This document shows positions 10,907-23,560 of a stretch of DNA of 64,000 nt, piece by piece. The notes under the pieces were generated by a model. It had not been told where the DNA came from. It searched no databases and was given only the letters and a program-made list of their open reading frames with translations. The position numbers and the translations under genes are program-made. Every line of letters begins with the position of its first letter. The stretch's first letter is position 1. The stretch comes from Elmis aenea. Lineage: Eukaryota > Arthropoda > Insecta > Coleoptera > Elmidae. The DNA is taken from NCBI GenBank assembly GCA_947652605.1, contig OX393581.1:11040640-11104639 (forward strand). The letters are read 5' to 3'.

Positions 10907-13353
10907 ATGTTTATCGTATCAGTTGCCACTCTGTTTTGACAAAGAAGTTTAACTAACCTCTAACTTTACCTTCTTTTACTGATCAAAATAGAGTGCCCAT
11001 AGAAATGTGTACATTAGCAACAACTAAAAGTTGGTCTAATAATAACAAAGCTAAAAGGGTAGATTACCCATAAAATTGGTTTATTATGACCTAATTTTAA
11101 TTTTAGTAAGCTTTTTCCTGACAGTATAATTAAAATTCATAAAACAATTGAACAAAACATTTGAAACATGAAATGCAAGAAGTAGGTTAAGCCTTGAAAA
11201 TAAAAAAAAACTTTCATGTTTCTACGTTATAGTTTATGATAACCAGAATTATATTACATTCGTTAAAGTGTCTTTAACGGTGGTGGCTCTTTCAAGAAAG
11301 TATAAGATTTTTTATACTTAAATTTAATCGTTTTTGAATTATTAACCCTTTTTGAAAATATAAGGGATACAGATCTTTAACAATTTTAAAAATGCCAATG
11401 TAAAATATATTGGAGGTTTGATTAACAATATTCTTATAGTTGCTCTGAAAAGCATTTTTTCTGCAAAGAAAAACTTTTAACTAATACACGGAATAATTCA
11501 TTTGTTCTGTCCATTTAGCTAAATTTTGGAAATTAATGAGTCTATTTTAAAAAACGGAATGCCTCTTTTTTAAATATTGGTGCAGATAGTTCAATTGTTT
11601 TTTAAAAAACATTAAATATGTTTTCTATCCAAGTCTAAAACCAATATTTCTCGAGTTATAGCTGTTTCAATGATAATGCATAGGTGAACGTGCAATATTT
11701 AATAGAATTATGATAGGTTTTGAAAAATTAAGTCATTAGATTATAAAACAGAAACAGCGCAGAATAAAATTTCAATATAAATAGATATAAACAGGAAATT
11801 AATAGTTTTATAAATAAATATTTTTACTTAAATTTTAACTGGTAATGTGAATTTTTGTGTATTTGTAAACTGATATAAAACAATCATGTGATAATAACAA
11901 GATAAATATTAAATTAACAGTAACAGATGATAACAAACATGTGTATCGAAATGTTTCAAATAATATTACCTATCTAGATTGATCTGAGCGGTCAGCTTTA
12001 TTCACAGGACGTACAAGTTCTCTTTTGAAATAAAAAAACTAGAAAAACTAAATCGCTTGGGTTGACACCACCATTTATCAGTTTTTTACATTATATATTT
12101 GCTGCGTTTCAAAAATTGACACTTCTCTTTGATTCTTTTCTAGCTTTTTCATCTTTGGAAATATGTTATTCGAGTCGATGCTTGAATAAATTTATATCGT
12201 TCTTATTATAACGAAATTCTCATTATTATCTTAAATTTTTAAGCGATTTAAAATTGAGTTGAATATAATAAAAAAAGGAGATTGCATTTCATTTAAGGAT
12301 CTTAATGCAAAACAGGTGCCGGATAATTTTAATTGAAACTACGCATATGCGTGCGTACAAATATTTTTCGTCGATTTTAAAACAACTTTATTGCATGAAC
12401 GCTTTGGTTTTGCGGTTAAAGAACCGAACTCTGTATCCCCATTACTCTTATTTTCCAATCGCGAATTTGTGGTTTGCACTGATTTTTCGAAACATACCTA
12501 CCGCGATCAAAATTTATCGCCGCAATATATTAAATTTAAATACACAAAGGTTTGGATGGCGTTTAAACGCCCGTTAATGATCAAAATGAAGCACTTTTTA
12601 CGCACGTTATTAATTCCAAGTCTAAATTTTTATTACAAGCACAAATTAATAAATTAAAAACACGTTTATTTGTCATCTTCGTACGAGGAAAACTAAAAAT
12701 CTATTTAGCCATGAAATAAACAAGCTGTAAACAAATGCTTGTAACGTCAGGGATTGGATAAAAGGTTATTCATGTGCGATGTTGTCTGTTTACGGTAATA
12801 ACGTACGTTCTGCATATCAAGTGAAACATCGATCCAACTATCCGAATGGAGTAGAGAATCTGTTCAAATATAATTTATCCCCGACGTAAAGCACAAATGA
12901 AAGGTACAACATCGAAAATTTGCCGGAAAACGGAAAAAAAGCCATGCTAAATTGAAGTTAAAAAGTGTCTACGTTTGTGAAAAATAACAAAATATATACG
13001 TGCACATAAAATTTCTAAGGTAAAGAGATAAAGATTTGTTTCTAAATGATTGAATAGCTACTGCCACACCTATAAGTAACACCATTGTATTTCCTTTTTA
13101 TGATCATAATGCATGGTAAAAGCATGTGGTGACAGACATACAGATCCTGTTAGCGGATGAGCCAGCAAGATCATCAGGCTTAAAAAGCCCAGCTAAGAAG
13201 GGTTGAATTTGATAATACAGAAACTCAAAAATACAATCTTTAATAAGCAGTCCGTTATTGGCATATACTGATGATATAGATATAGATCTTATCAGTAAAA
13301 CTAAGAACTTCAGTAAAACAAACTAACGTTGAAATATTATCCCTTGAGGTATA
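10907..13353. other. Intron stretch, no feature confidently recognised
   Basis: AT-rich DNA. Two overlapping plus-strand open frames (12305-12577 and 12391-12657) have no recognisable domain and are probably chance. 11640-11700 resembles 4240-4310, suggesting an old dispersed repeat. Confidence 0.4.
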
Positions 13354-14173
13354 CAGGGTGGTCTAAATTCGATGAGATTACATGGGTATCTCGCTTAATG
13401 TTGAAGATAGAGCAACGGTTAAACTATCAAACACGTGCAGTTTTTTGAGACAAACAGAAACGTTTTAAATATATTTTATTATTTCCGGGTTTAAGTTATT
13501 AGAGAAAAAGTGTTTTTTTGTCATATCTCCGTTATTGTTGTAAATATCGAAGCGATTTGTAAAGATTATATTTAGATATTTTTATGTAGAATTTGATGGC
13601 ACTAGAGAAAAAAAAATGTTACGCTCGCCGTTAGAAAGTTATGACACAAACTTACCTTTTTTTAAATGGAAGCTATAGCTATATATATATTCCAAATGAA
13701 TACATGATCATGTAGTTATTTTCAATGATACGAAAGTTACAAAGTTTTTGAGTGTTTTTATAATATAAATAACTACATCAACCTTTATATATTTGGAATG
13801 AGAGAAAAATTAGGAATTTAAATAAGTAATAGTCAACTATAGCTTTCATTAAAAAAAAAAGAAGTAAATTTGAGTTATAACTGGTTAACGGCGGGTGTAA
13901 TTTTTTTGTTTACAACCATCGAATTTTACATAAAATATCTAAAAATAATCTTCATACATTTTTTCGATATTTACAACAATAACGGAGATATGACACATTA
14001 TAAATATGACAAAAAAACATTATATTTTTGTTAACTCAAAAACCGGTAATGATAGAATATTTTTGAAAACAGTTTGTCTCAAAAAACTGCACATTTTTGC
14101 TAATTTAACCGTTCCTCTATCTTGAATATTAAGCGAGATACCCATGTAATCCCATCGAATTTGGACCACTCTG
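13354..14173. mobile_element. 820-bp foldback element (CAGGGTGGTC ends)
   Basis: The left end CAGGGTGGTCTAAATTCGAT is matched in inverse by the right end ATCGAATTTGGACCACTCTG. Pairing continues inward, including ACATGGGTATCTCGCTTAAT near the left end with its inverse on the right, and CAAACAGAA-type and GACAAAAAAACA blocks. The flanks are TA on both sides (13352-13353, 14174-14175). No protein is encoded. The subterminal TATCTCGCTTA motif is shared with the foldbacks at 36521 and 43192. Confidence 0.85.
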
Positions 14174-16540
14174 TACAACGTCAGTGTTTACGTTTTGTCT
14201 ATCGACAAACGATTTGATGATTTAGCACATCATGACTAGGACACAATTCTCGTACAATATGTGCAAAATTCGAACTCCAGCGGTACCATATTCACACTTT
14301 TGAGTCTTATGGGCTTTAATATTCAATATTTGTATGTAAATCTTCTAAATGACTTTTATAACAAATAACGAAGTAGATGCTTGATAGTCCCCAAGTAGAC
14401 AAAATTTATGATAAGAAGCATAATTTTGATAATAATAATTCAGAACATAAAATCTTCCTGCTGGAAACTGTTTTTTGATATCTAAAAAAACAAAGGAAGT
14501 GAAGCAAAGATTGTTTTTTTTTGTTATTTCTGTATAAGCTTAAAACTTAAACGGCTGTATGTTGAGCCTGGACCTATGACCACCCTATATAAGCACGAGT
14601 ATTGGTAGATACAATGTAAAAACAAATATTTATTCAAGGTGAATGTTTATCTTCAAATGTACATAAATCGTTAAACTGCATATTGCAATTCTCGAAGTTT
14701 CTGCCAGTCGATTGCACGCCAATGAAAAAAATATATTGATTAATTAGTTCAAAACTATCCAACAAGTTCTCTTGAACTTTGTTGTGTTATATATCTTTGC
14801 TTGTCTATGTTACCGCGTTTGGGGTATTTGCTTTTCATTACCTGTTCTTGAAGATATGCACCGGAAATTGTGATCAGCATATTCAGATTTTAGTAGATAT
14901 GCAATGGATTAATTTTAAATCGCTCTTTTTTTAAACTTTTTAAATAATAAGCAACGCTTGAATATTTGCTTGTGTGATAGTGTGCAACAACCAAAGTTAT
15001 GCTGTGTTTGATGTCTCATGTGTCGTTTATTACCATAACTATTTGTCTTTACTAGTATACATGTAGATTATTTATGAATAAATATATCTTTTATTCATAT
15101 AAACAGCATAAACCAACATTAATTTCGCTATAAAAAGTTCGTGTCTATTAAATTTGTAATGCCACTAAATAGCTAATTAATTATTCAGTGCTACATTTAA
15201 AAATTCGAAATCACCTTAAAATTTCGTAAGTAGAAAAAAAAATGACTAGTTTTTGAAACACTCTTGAACCGTAAATCAGAACATTAAAGTGACGCTAATT
15301 ACCTTGTCGATGTATTAAAAATGAAACTGTTTACCAACATGATATATAAATTTAATGCAGCAGTTGTCTAACGTGTTACCCAAACGAAAATATTGCTCGC
15401 CTGAACCGCAGTATATCAAACGTTAGATCGTTGAGAAATGCAATAAAATGCAGGAGTATATAACTGCAAGTATTGTAATAAAAATCAGATCTAAGGCGAG
15501 AAAAACAATCCAGATGTTTCAAAATTGTTTCAACTGTACTACCCACTCGGAATTACTATCGAACACGGAGGTGTTACAATATGTTGCAAGTCACTGAAAA
15601 TGTAAAACATCTCATGTTTGTTTTATATTTATTCATGTTTAAACATATAAATTTTATAGGGGAAAATTTTTCAGTATTTGAATGCAATACAACAAGCACT
15701 AAAATATAACATGACTTCATTAAAAACTAATTTTACCTAAAGTAATGTATTTTGAAATGTACAATAACGTTAACAAAATTCTAGCTAGATTTCATTATAA
15801 TATAATCGCGTTTAGAGGTAATGATTTAAAAAAATACAGATGGCAAAGAAGCAAATACTTGCATTTTATTTATAGTAATCAACAAAAACTCTTAAGATAA
15901 ACATCGACTTCTTGGAATAGATAGAAGGATAATGAAAAGTTCTTAGTTTTTTTCTTGAGTATAGTTTCCAATATTGAAGGAATTCTCAGTTCTACCATTT
16001 CAACTTTTGATATTTAAAATAGTGCATAATATCAAAGTTGAAATCAAAATTCCCTTCTTTTATCGATGTTCAAACTATAGAATTATGTTTAAATATGTAA
16101 AAATACGTGCGCAGTTCGGATTTTCCTCAAAGACCCTTTCATGAATCATATATTAGATATTAAATTTGAAACGATATGAATTTTCTACATCAAGAAGTTA
16201 ATGTCCTTAAAGACTCGTCCTTAACGATTGTCCCTAGCGGGTTTATAAAACGCGGTCGTCGGTATTTAAGGGCGATGACTTCGAAATGAGCCAGAACGAC
16301 GACATTTTAACGGTGTCGGGCGCTAATTACCTTGCATGATTATTTTATTTTAATTAAAAATTATTATTGTTACAGAAAGTGGGCTTGCGTTCCTTACGAT
16401 GACCGTATTTATTACTTAATTGGTGGTCCAGAACTTTTTATCATTTGAAAACATCCTTTGATCATATTATATATATATATCAGTAGAAAAAAAAACTGTT
16501 TTTAAACAATCAATTTATCTTTAAAAACAAACAAAAATTA
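14174..16540. other. Intron stretch, nothing recognised
   Basis: AT-rich sequence without a supportable gene or repeat boundary. A short inverted repeat lies near 15999-16038 (TTTCAACTTTGATATT with its inverse). Confidence 0.4.
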
Positions 16541-17790
16541 TAAAGTTGGCCAAAAAGTTATAGCGTTTTTTTTCTGTGTAACTGAAAGATGATTTTTGCA
16601 TGAAAAACGAAAGCTTTATTTAACAATGTATTGCTTATTTTGTTTGACAAATGTTTGCCATCTTACAAAAGACTTTATGATTCCGTGCTTAAAAAAATTT
16701 TTTCTTGTCCGGCAAAAACATTTCCAAGAACGATTGGATATCCTCATCAGAAGTGAATGTTAGTCTGATTGCCCAAGGTCTGGCGAATATGGTGGATATG
16801 ATCTCATCCCATGAAAGCTCAAACAACTTTTGATGAGTGACCAAACTTATACAGGGTGTGTAAAAATTGACGGAAGCGCTACACGTGGCGATGTTCTTCG
16901 TAAAATTCTAAGTCGAAAATCTTAATACGAAAATGTTGTACCATGCTTGCTGTGTCTGCAAGAGGTCCTCAAAGTTTTGACATTTAGTCCTTTAATAAGC
17001 GTTATTATTTAATACTTGCAAATGAAAAAGCTGCAACTTGGAATACAAATAAATTTAGAATAGTAGTTTTTCCTAGATATTGTGTTCTTCCTTTCAAAAA
17101 TTGGTGTTGAAAATATGTAAATCACTGATTTGAATGAAAATAATACATATGGCAACATTGTCATTAGCTGTCATCTCTATTTTTCTCGTAATTATTTTTA
17201 GTTTGTGTTTTACGATACACAAAAGTTTGCAGCTATGTTTACGAACTGAAGGCTTTCAGTTCAAACAAAAATTGTAATTACCTAAGGAAACATTGCTGAT
17301 AAAAAAATGTCCAAACGCAAATCAATGTATGCAATGTTGCAATTTTTTTTTTTTTAAATGGTTCCTGAGGCCATAGGAAGCATGGTACAACATTTTTGTA
17401 ATAACATTTTCGACTTAGAATTTTACGAAGAACATCGTCACGTGTAGCGCTTCCGCCAATTTATACACACCCTGTATATGGTCTAGCATTATCATGATGG
17501 AAGACAATACCTTATCAAAAATGAAGTTAGTCTGATGATGCAAGGCCTGGCGATTATGGTGGATATGATAACTCATCCCATCTAAGATAAACATCTTTTG
17601 ACTAGTGACCAAGCTTGTATATGGTCTATCATGATAGAAGACAACACCTTTGCGATTGGCTTCTTTTTAATGGTAGTATTTAATTTATCCAGTTGACAAC
17701 AGTACACATCCGAATTAATCGTTTGGCTCCTTGGAAGCAGCTCAAAACATACAAATTTTTACAATAGGGTGTTGAGCTAGATGGTCGTTT
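16541..17790 (-). pseudogene. Broken mariner transposase remnant with internal duplication
   Basis: The minus strand shows mariner transposase text in pieces: a CFELLPRSQTINSDVYCCQL-like segment at about 17750-17690, the catalytic VFHHDNARP motif near 17500, and the C-terminal end (KKNFFKHGI, RWQ, QYIVK) at about 16735-16625. A TIR-like TATAAAGTTGGCCAAAAAG lies at about 16541-16560. Multiple stops and frameshifts make it non-functional. About 130 bp around the HHDN motif are present twice in tandem (about 16750-16851 with 17475-17515, and 17519-17650). One copy is split by the foldback at 16852-17474. The 5' end is missing. Confidence 0.75.
16852..17474. mobile_element. 623-bp foldback element inside the mariner remnant
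   Basis: Ends CAGGGTGTGTAAAAATTGAC and the inverse of ATTTATACACACCCTG, with TA on both sides. The arms pair through CGCTACACGTGGCGATGTTC (left) and GAACATCGTCACGTGTAGCG (right), then the TACCATGCTT/AAGCATGGTA blocks. It interrupts a transposase reading that continues on both sides, so it is younger than the mariner decay product. Confidence 0.85.
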
Positions 17791-18347
17791 TGAACTTATT
17801 TAAATCTGTGTATCTGTTTTTTTATTACCTGATTCAAAAGTAAATAAAATGTTATAAGTTTTAGATTTTGATATAAACACTGAAAGATTTGATCAATCTG
17901 TCATTCTATTTACAAAAAAAATAATAAAATTTTATCATAAGTTTATTATAAGAATTCTGTAGATGGGTACCTGAGTACCCGGTCATTAAACAACTTGTGA
18001 ATTTCAGTTATTGACACAAGAGATAAATTATTTTCAGCTCTCGATTTTGATATGTTAACCCTTTGCAGTCTGTTGGCTCCGCTACAGGGAAACTCTGAGT
18101 ACAGAAAAGCTTAGCTTTAGAAATACCAAATGACGTACCTATTGGCTTTTTAGGATAGTTTAAAGTTTCAAACAAGTTTATTGTTGCAAACTTAATAAAA
18201 GTGCATTAACCTTTGAGCTCTAGAAACTGTCTTTAAAACAATCTTCCGATGATTAATTTTGTTTTGCGCTGAAAACTATGGTATTTAATAATTATGGTGA
18301 CATAATATTTAAAGCTTAAGGTACATACATATCTTTATACACAGTTT
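17791..18347. other. Intron stretch, nothing recognised
   Basis: No gene or repeat boundary seen. Local AT-rich sequence only. Confidence 0.35.
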
Positions 18348-18764
18348 GTGCTAGGAGAAGAATCATATTTTTTCATTTATTTATTTATAGAAAATATGGA
18401 ATTGAATCTAAGGAAGTTTTATAACAGTTTTGCTTCAAATTTTCCAGTATTTTTGTGTGTTATCGGTTTCGCACACACTGCGACCCTTGATTTAGCCCTT
18501 CAGGCGTTAAAGTTGGACAGCCCTACTCCAGATAATCCTTACCAAACACGTCTTATCGGAAACGCAACATGTGGTTCGTTGAAGCGATCTTTCAGACTGT
18601 TTTACATTAGTTTCAAAAAGTTAAAAAGATCATGTTATTATAAAATCTCTCTGCAATTTTCACAAGGTTTGCGTTTTATTTTTATTAATCTAAACAAAGA
18701 AAAAAGATTGGCAGTGATATATTGGTGGCTTGCAACAATAAAATGTGAGGTAAATTGTTTCTGA
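18348..18764 (+). CDS. Unassigned open frame, 138 codons, doubtful
   Basis: This is among the longer frames in the LRR intron with no transposon resemblance that I can see. An internal Met at codon 17 would give a hydrophobic stretch (FPVFLCVIGFAHTAT) that could be a signal peptide. The rest is basic with scattered cysteines and has no known motif. It lies antisense to the host gene and has no visible splice sites or poly(A) signal. Codon content resembles the AT-rich background. It is most likely a chance frame; I list it so that it can be checked against transcripts. Confidence 0.15.
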   Translation: MLGEESYFFIYLFIENMELNLRKFYNSFASNFPVFLCVIGFAHTATLDLALQALKLDSPTPDNPYQTRLIGNATCGSLKRSFRLFYISFKKLKRSCYYKISLQFSQGLRFIFINLNKEKRLAVIYWWLATIKCEVNCF

Positions 18765-19006
18765 TGTCGATGTTGGGCTAGATTGACTGACATGCGTTAT
18801 CTCTTCCAGTTGGGTGGTTGATAATATTTTATTAGTGTATTTGTTATCGTTACATTTATATGAAATATTGTAGCAAACTACGCGTATAAATGTTTTAAAA
18901 CAACATCAACCAATGTATGTTCATCTGTAATTTTGATGAATCAACAAGTTACTAGACGTTATTAAATAATATTATTTTGAACCATAAGGGCATTTTTACC
19001 GATATA

Positions 19007-20314
19007 CAGGGTCTGTCTCAAAAGTATCGAGAAAAACATTCCTGACTCCGCTAGAAGGGGTAGCGGGATGCGCCGAGCGGTGAGGATGGTAGGGGGGAGT
19101 CGGAGCTACCAAATTCGCCGCTGCTGATTCCTCTCCTAGCAACGGTAGAGCTAGCACAGTGATCCGCGCAAAGTGTGTTTTGTTGTCGCGTCGGAAATCA
19201 AGATGCAACGTTTGCTGGAGCAGCGGGCAGCCATCAAATTCTGCGTTCGACTGGAAAAAAAAAAACGGTATCGAGACCCTGGCCATGATTCGGGAAGCCT
19301 TCGGAGATGAAGCCATGTCACAGGCAAGAGTTTACGAGTGGCACAAACAATTCCGAAACGGCCGGGAATCAATTGAAGACGATGTGCGCGTTGGACGACC
19401 GTCAACTTCCAAAACTGATGACAACGTCACGAAAGTGAGGGAAGCGTTACAGTCTGATCGTCGTCTCAGTGTCCGCTTAATAGCGGACAAGTGCAACATG
19501 ACAAAAGACATAGTTCACCGCATTGTGACGGGCGATTTGCAAATGCGGAAGATTTGTGCCAAAATGGTACCAAAAGTGTTAACAGATGAACAAAGGGAAA
19601 CTCGAGTTCGAATTTCTCAGGACGTCCTGAAACGCAGTGAAAATGAACCTCGTTTTTTTGAGAGAGTAGTGACGGGCGACGAAACGTGGATCTTCGAGTA
19701 CGATCCCGAATCGAAGAGACAAAGCTCGGAATGGCACACAAAGAACTCACCGCGGCCGAAAAAAGCTCGAATGAGCAGGTCGAAAATCAAGGCAATGCTA
19801 ATCGTTTTTTTCGATTGGAAAGGTGTTGTCCATAGTGAATTCGTTCCTGAAGGACACACTGTCAACAAAGAATTTTACGTGTCCGTCCTTAAACGGTTGC
19901 GCGAAAGGATTCGCCGCGTTCGAAAGGAGATCGCCAACACCTGGATTTTGCATCACGACACTCGGCTGTCGTCGTCCAGGAGTTCCTCGCTAAGCAAGGC
20001 GTGGCGACACTGCCGCAACCGCCGTACAGTCCCGACCTAGCACCACCGGACTTCTTTTTGTTCCCCCGCATCAAGCGAAGCCTAAAGGGACGCCATTTGG
20101 AGACGTTGGATGGGGTGAAAACCGCTTCGACGCAGTGCCTTAAGGGGGTTCCGTCTTCTGCCTTCCAGAGTGCCTTCCAAGAGTGGAAGAAACGCTACCA
20201 AAAGTGTATTGACGCCCAAGGGGCGTATTTTGAAGAATATTAAGTGTTTGTACGTTTATTGGCAATAAATTGTCTAAAAAAAAAAAATTCTCGATACTTT
20301 TGCGACAGACCCTG
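19007..20314 (+). mobile_element. Mariner transposon, 1308 bp with both TIRs and TA duplication
   Basis: The left end CAGGGTCTGTCTCAAAAGTA is matched in inverse by the right end TACTTTTGCGACAGACCCTG, with TA at 19005-19006 and 20315-20316. Length, ends and a single mariner transposase gene fit a full-length copy. The interior appears clearly richer in GC than the flanking intron, consistent with recent arrival or horizontal transfer. That interpretation is inference. Confidence 0.92.
19203..20243 (+). pseudogene. Mariner DD34D-type transposase, two lesions
   Basis: The likely start is ATG at 19203 (MQRLLEQRAAIKFCVRLE). The first break is a one-base change in an 11-A run at 19255-19265, which throws the frame before GIETLAMIREAFGD. 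The N-terminal helix-turn-helix region (ARVYEWHKQFRNGRESIEDD) and the first catalytic Asp (VVTGDETWIFEYDPESKRQS) are intact. A deletion of roughly 14 bp near 19955 removes most of the NARPH-like segment after HHD and shifts frame again. The third Asp follows in the other frame (PPYSPDLAPPDFFLFP). The protein ends EEY at 20240. It cannot make an active enzyme but is only mildly decayed. Confidence 0.9.
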
Positions 20315-20316
20315 TA

Positions 20317-21859
20317 TCAGTATTTGCTGCTAGCTTGACAATGGATTTTACCAAAATATGTATTACATAAGGTCATAAGGTAACAAAAGTGCCATGAAAC
20401 ACTAATAAGGCCTTTTGTGAGGAGTCCACGATTAAGTAAAACGATACGTCGTTCGAGAAACAAACATTGTAGTAAAAAAAAGTTGTTGATGAAGTAAAAC
20501 AGAAATTAAATTTTCTTTTGTTCAGTTGCGGTAAAAAAATTACAAACAGAAGTTTGGGAATACAATTAAAATGTAAAATCCGGCTACTTTAAAATTAAGC
20601 GGGACCCGTTTGTAATTCTTGTGAAGTTGCGTTTTCAATTAAATGTTAATAATGTAAAAGGAAATTAATTTTTATATATAATGACTTAAAACGTGGCAGT
20701 TTAACTCCCAAATGTTTTTTCAATTTCCTACTTACTGATACCTGTATGGGTACGACAGATAAATTGCTCAGGGATTCCAATTTTATTCTTGCGAATGAGG
20801 AAATTGTTGCACGTAGCGTCTGGCCCAATCTTGTATGAATTGGATTTTTCTCCTTACTCTGGTTATAAGACAATTTCATGACAAACATACATTTTGATGC
20901 AGGGAACAAAAGACATTCTAAGAGGTTAATTTTATGCACTTCGCCTGATTTCCACTTTAAATTTCAATTCTGGTAACGCCGGAAGGAAGTAAAACGTACA
21001 AGAAAATATATCCATTATCTGGGTATGCAAATTTTTTGCTAACTTATATTGCTAGATATGTAAGTTGTGAAAACTTTAAAAGGCTTCGCGCAAATTCTCG
21101 GATTTCTTTTATTTTTATCTTGAACGTGATTCTAATACTTATTCATTGCTTTTTGACATGTTTACAAGAATTTTAAGTTTTCATCGCATATTTTTGTTCT
21201 AATTAAGACAATTAACATACTGAATAAGTTTGTTGTTATGCAAAGGATGAATAGTAATTAAAAATAGCTTTTATAACAAACAACTACATTTCTGTTACAA
21301 ATACATTCAGCTTCTTAAAATACTCGCATTTACTTTTTCTTCCGAGACAAACTTCTTTAAGTCGGTATATGTTGAAAGTTTTATGCGACACCGATGAAAA
21401 ATTTACAGTAGATTATTAATATCGGGTCACATAAATCTATTTTATGGCAATAAAGCAAGTACTTTTGAAGGTACGCCATTTCGATTTTTAAATTTATCCT
21501 CTGAACTTTGTCAATAATCGCAAAAGAAGGTCCAAGTTTATGAGCTCATAAATAAAATTCTGAATATTATGAGAAATGAGGTCTCCCTAAGTGGTTAATT
21601 AAAAAGGATTTTACGTTTAACTAGGTGTCGAATGATTTATTGAAAATAATGCCGTTAAAAAATCCACCTGGAGTAGCCATTACATGTTGAGATAGAAATT
21701 TGAATAAAACGTGTGATTTATAAAAAAGAGTTAGTGATTTTTTTTCTGTCCTTATTAGCTCTTTGAACTAATTGCGTATTATTTTGCAAATAAAGGGTGA
21801 ACCAATGAACTTCGCGATTTGAGATATTAAATTATTATTAAGTACTTTATTAAATACTT
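20317..21859. other. Intron stretch, nothing recognised
   Basis: No domain-bearing frame. The minus-strand frame at 20646-20939 has no recognisable features. Confidence 0.35.
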
Positions 21860-22890
21860 TGAGGAATTATTAAATACGAACAATAAGGAAATTACACCAA
21901 AAAGTGAGATGAAGGAGCAGACAAAACTCAACATAGAAGAACAAGAAGACGGAATAACAATAAAGAAACTACAACAAGATTAAAGAAAATAAAAAACGGA
22001 ACATTAGGATATGGCAAAATAATAAGAGAAATGCCGAAAAATATGGGATCCAAACCAATAATTTTACTTCTAGAAGTCATGAACAAGGCAAGGTCAGAAG
22101 AAATAATACCGAAAAACTGGGAGATAGGTATGATACTGCCTATATTTAAGAAGGGCAACAATAAAGAATGCAATAATTACAGAGGCATAATGCTTCTTAA
22201 CACAGCACTAAAATTGTACGAACAAAAACTAAAAGAGAAGCTAACAAAAATATTAGATAAGACATTAACAGAATCACAAAGTGGATTTAGAAAAAGTAGG
22301 AGTGTTTAGGATCACATATTCACAATTAAACAGATTATAACTAACACACAACTTAAAAGAGAAAAAGCATACTTCGAATTTAAAGATCTACAAAAAGTAT
22401 TCGATTAAGTATCTAGACAAAAAGTTTGGGAGGTCCTTGAAGAAAAAAAGGTGGACAATAAACTAAGAAGAAATATTAGGTGGTTGTATAAGAAGACAAT
22501 AAATTACAGAAGATGGAGGAGGAATGAACCTAATACTCTTTACGATATTTATGGACAATATAATTAAGAAATGCAACCAAAAAGTTAGTAGTTACAAGAT
22601 TTACAGAAAGTCGATATAACAGAGTGTGCGTTTGCTGACGATGTGGTCATGTAGTGATTATAGCGGCGAACGAAAGGGATCTAAAAGCTAATACAAAAAT
22701 TTGGAAAGAAGTATTAGAAGAAAATGGAATGAAAATAAATCACAAGAAAACAAAAGTGAAGGCGACAAACGAAGGATACGTGAACATAAACATAGAAATA
22801 GAAGGAGACAAAATAGAAACTTTACAATATTTCGACTACCTAGGAGTGACAATCGAAAATACTGGACAACAAGAATTCATTTTATTGGTC
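21860..22890 (+). pseudogene. Degenerate RTE-like LINE reverse transcriptase fragment
   Basis: Conserved RT blocks appear in order across shifted frames: WEIGMILPIFKKGN, NNYRGIMLLNTALKLYEQKL, and SQSGFRKSRS near 22290. After stops come a KVFD-type block near 22390-22410, ECAFADDVV near 22620, and a thumb-like stretch (NGMKINHKKTKV … IETLQYFDYLGVTIENTG) at 22725-22865. Several stops and frameshifts make it dead. It ends just before the LTR at 22912. It resembles the RTE-like (CFDP2-like) family of 37406-40228 but is more decayed. Confidence 0.8.
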
Positions 22891-22911
22891 CAACTTTTAT
22901 GTAGTTGATAT

Positions 22912-23560
22912 TGTCGCGGCTCTTATTTAGATCGGGCCAAAATGCCCAGGGGCGGCGCTGAACTATGGGGGCAAAGCTCTAAAAAACACTCACTCGCTCA
23001 ATAAATGAGACTCGCTTGGCATAAATTATATTTATTATATAAAAACATAAAAACACTAAACACTTTACATAAACTGGCACAATTACTCTAAATAATTAAA
23101 ACAAACGCGGGGCGCAACTCTAAATAGTTAAACCGAACGCAACTAGAAAACTTACTTCGCAACCGGAAAACCGCTAGAAGCTCGACCGTAAGTCTCGAGA
23201 TCCGCGCCACGAATTTCCTCCAAGTCCCGAAAGGCGGGAATCGTTGGAAGAGGAGTCCAACTGACCCTCGGACCACGGCGTCCGACCAACGAATCTTGAA
23301 TCCCAGGTTTTCGCAAAAACCACCCCCACGTTGAAGACGCTAACATTCCCGCGCGACCGTTACAAACTTGGGCGGCACATTTCGCCCAAAGCGTCGGAAA
23401 GTCCAAATGACATCAATAAAGTAATCTTCAACTACATCCTGAGCACGTCCTGCGCTCGTAGGGGTTTATTGTAGGCCCAATTCCGCTCCAATATGCTCGA
23501 ACCGACAAGCACTCATCTTGCCGCGTTTTGAAAGTAATATTAAAAAGTACAGATGTGACA
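22912..23560. mobile_element. Solo LTR of a Ty3/Gypsy-like element with ATAT duplication
   Basis: A 649-bp GC-richer block begins TGTCGCGGCTC and ends GATGTGACA, so the ends are TGTC…GACA. ATAT flanks both sides (22908-22911 and 23561-23564). A 4-bp ATAT duplication is typical of some insect Gypsy-group retrotransposons. AATAAA-type signals occur in either orientation, so I do not assign a strand. No internal gag or pol region is adjacent, so recombination between LTRs probably removed it. Confidence 0.75.

Noticed and set aside
12305..12657. Two overlapping plus-strand frames as a candidate gene
   Set aside because: No recognisable motif, no splice context, overlapping each other in different frames.
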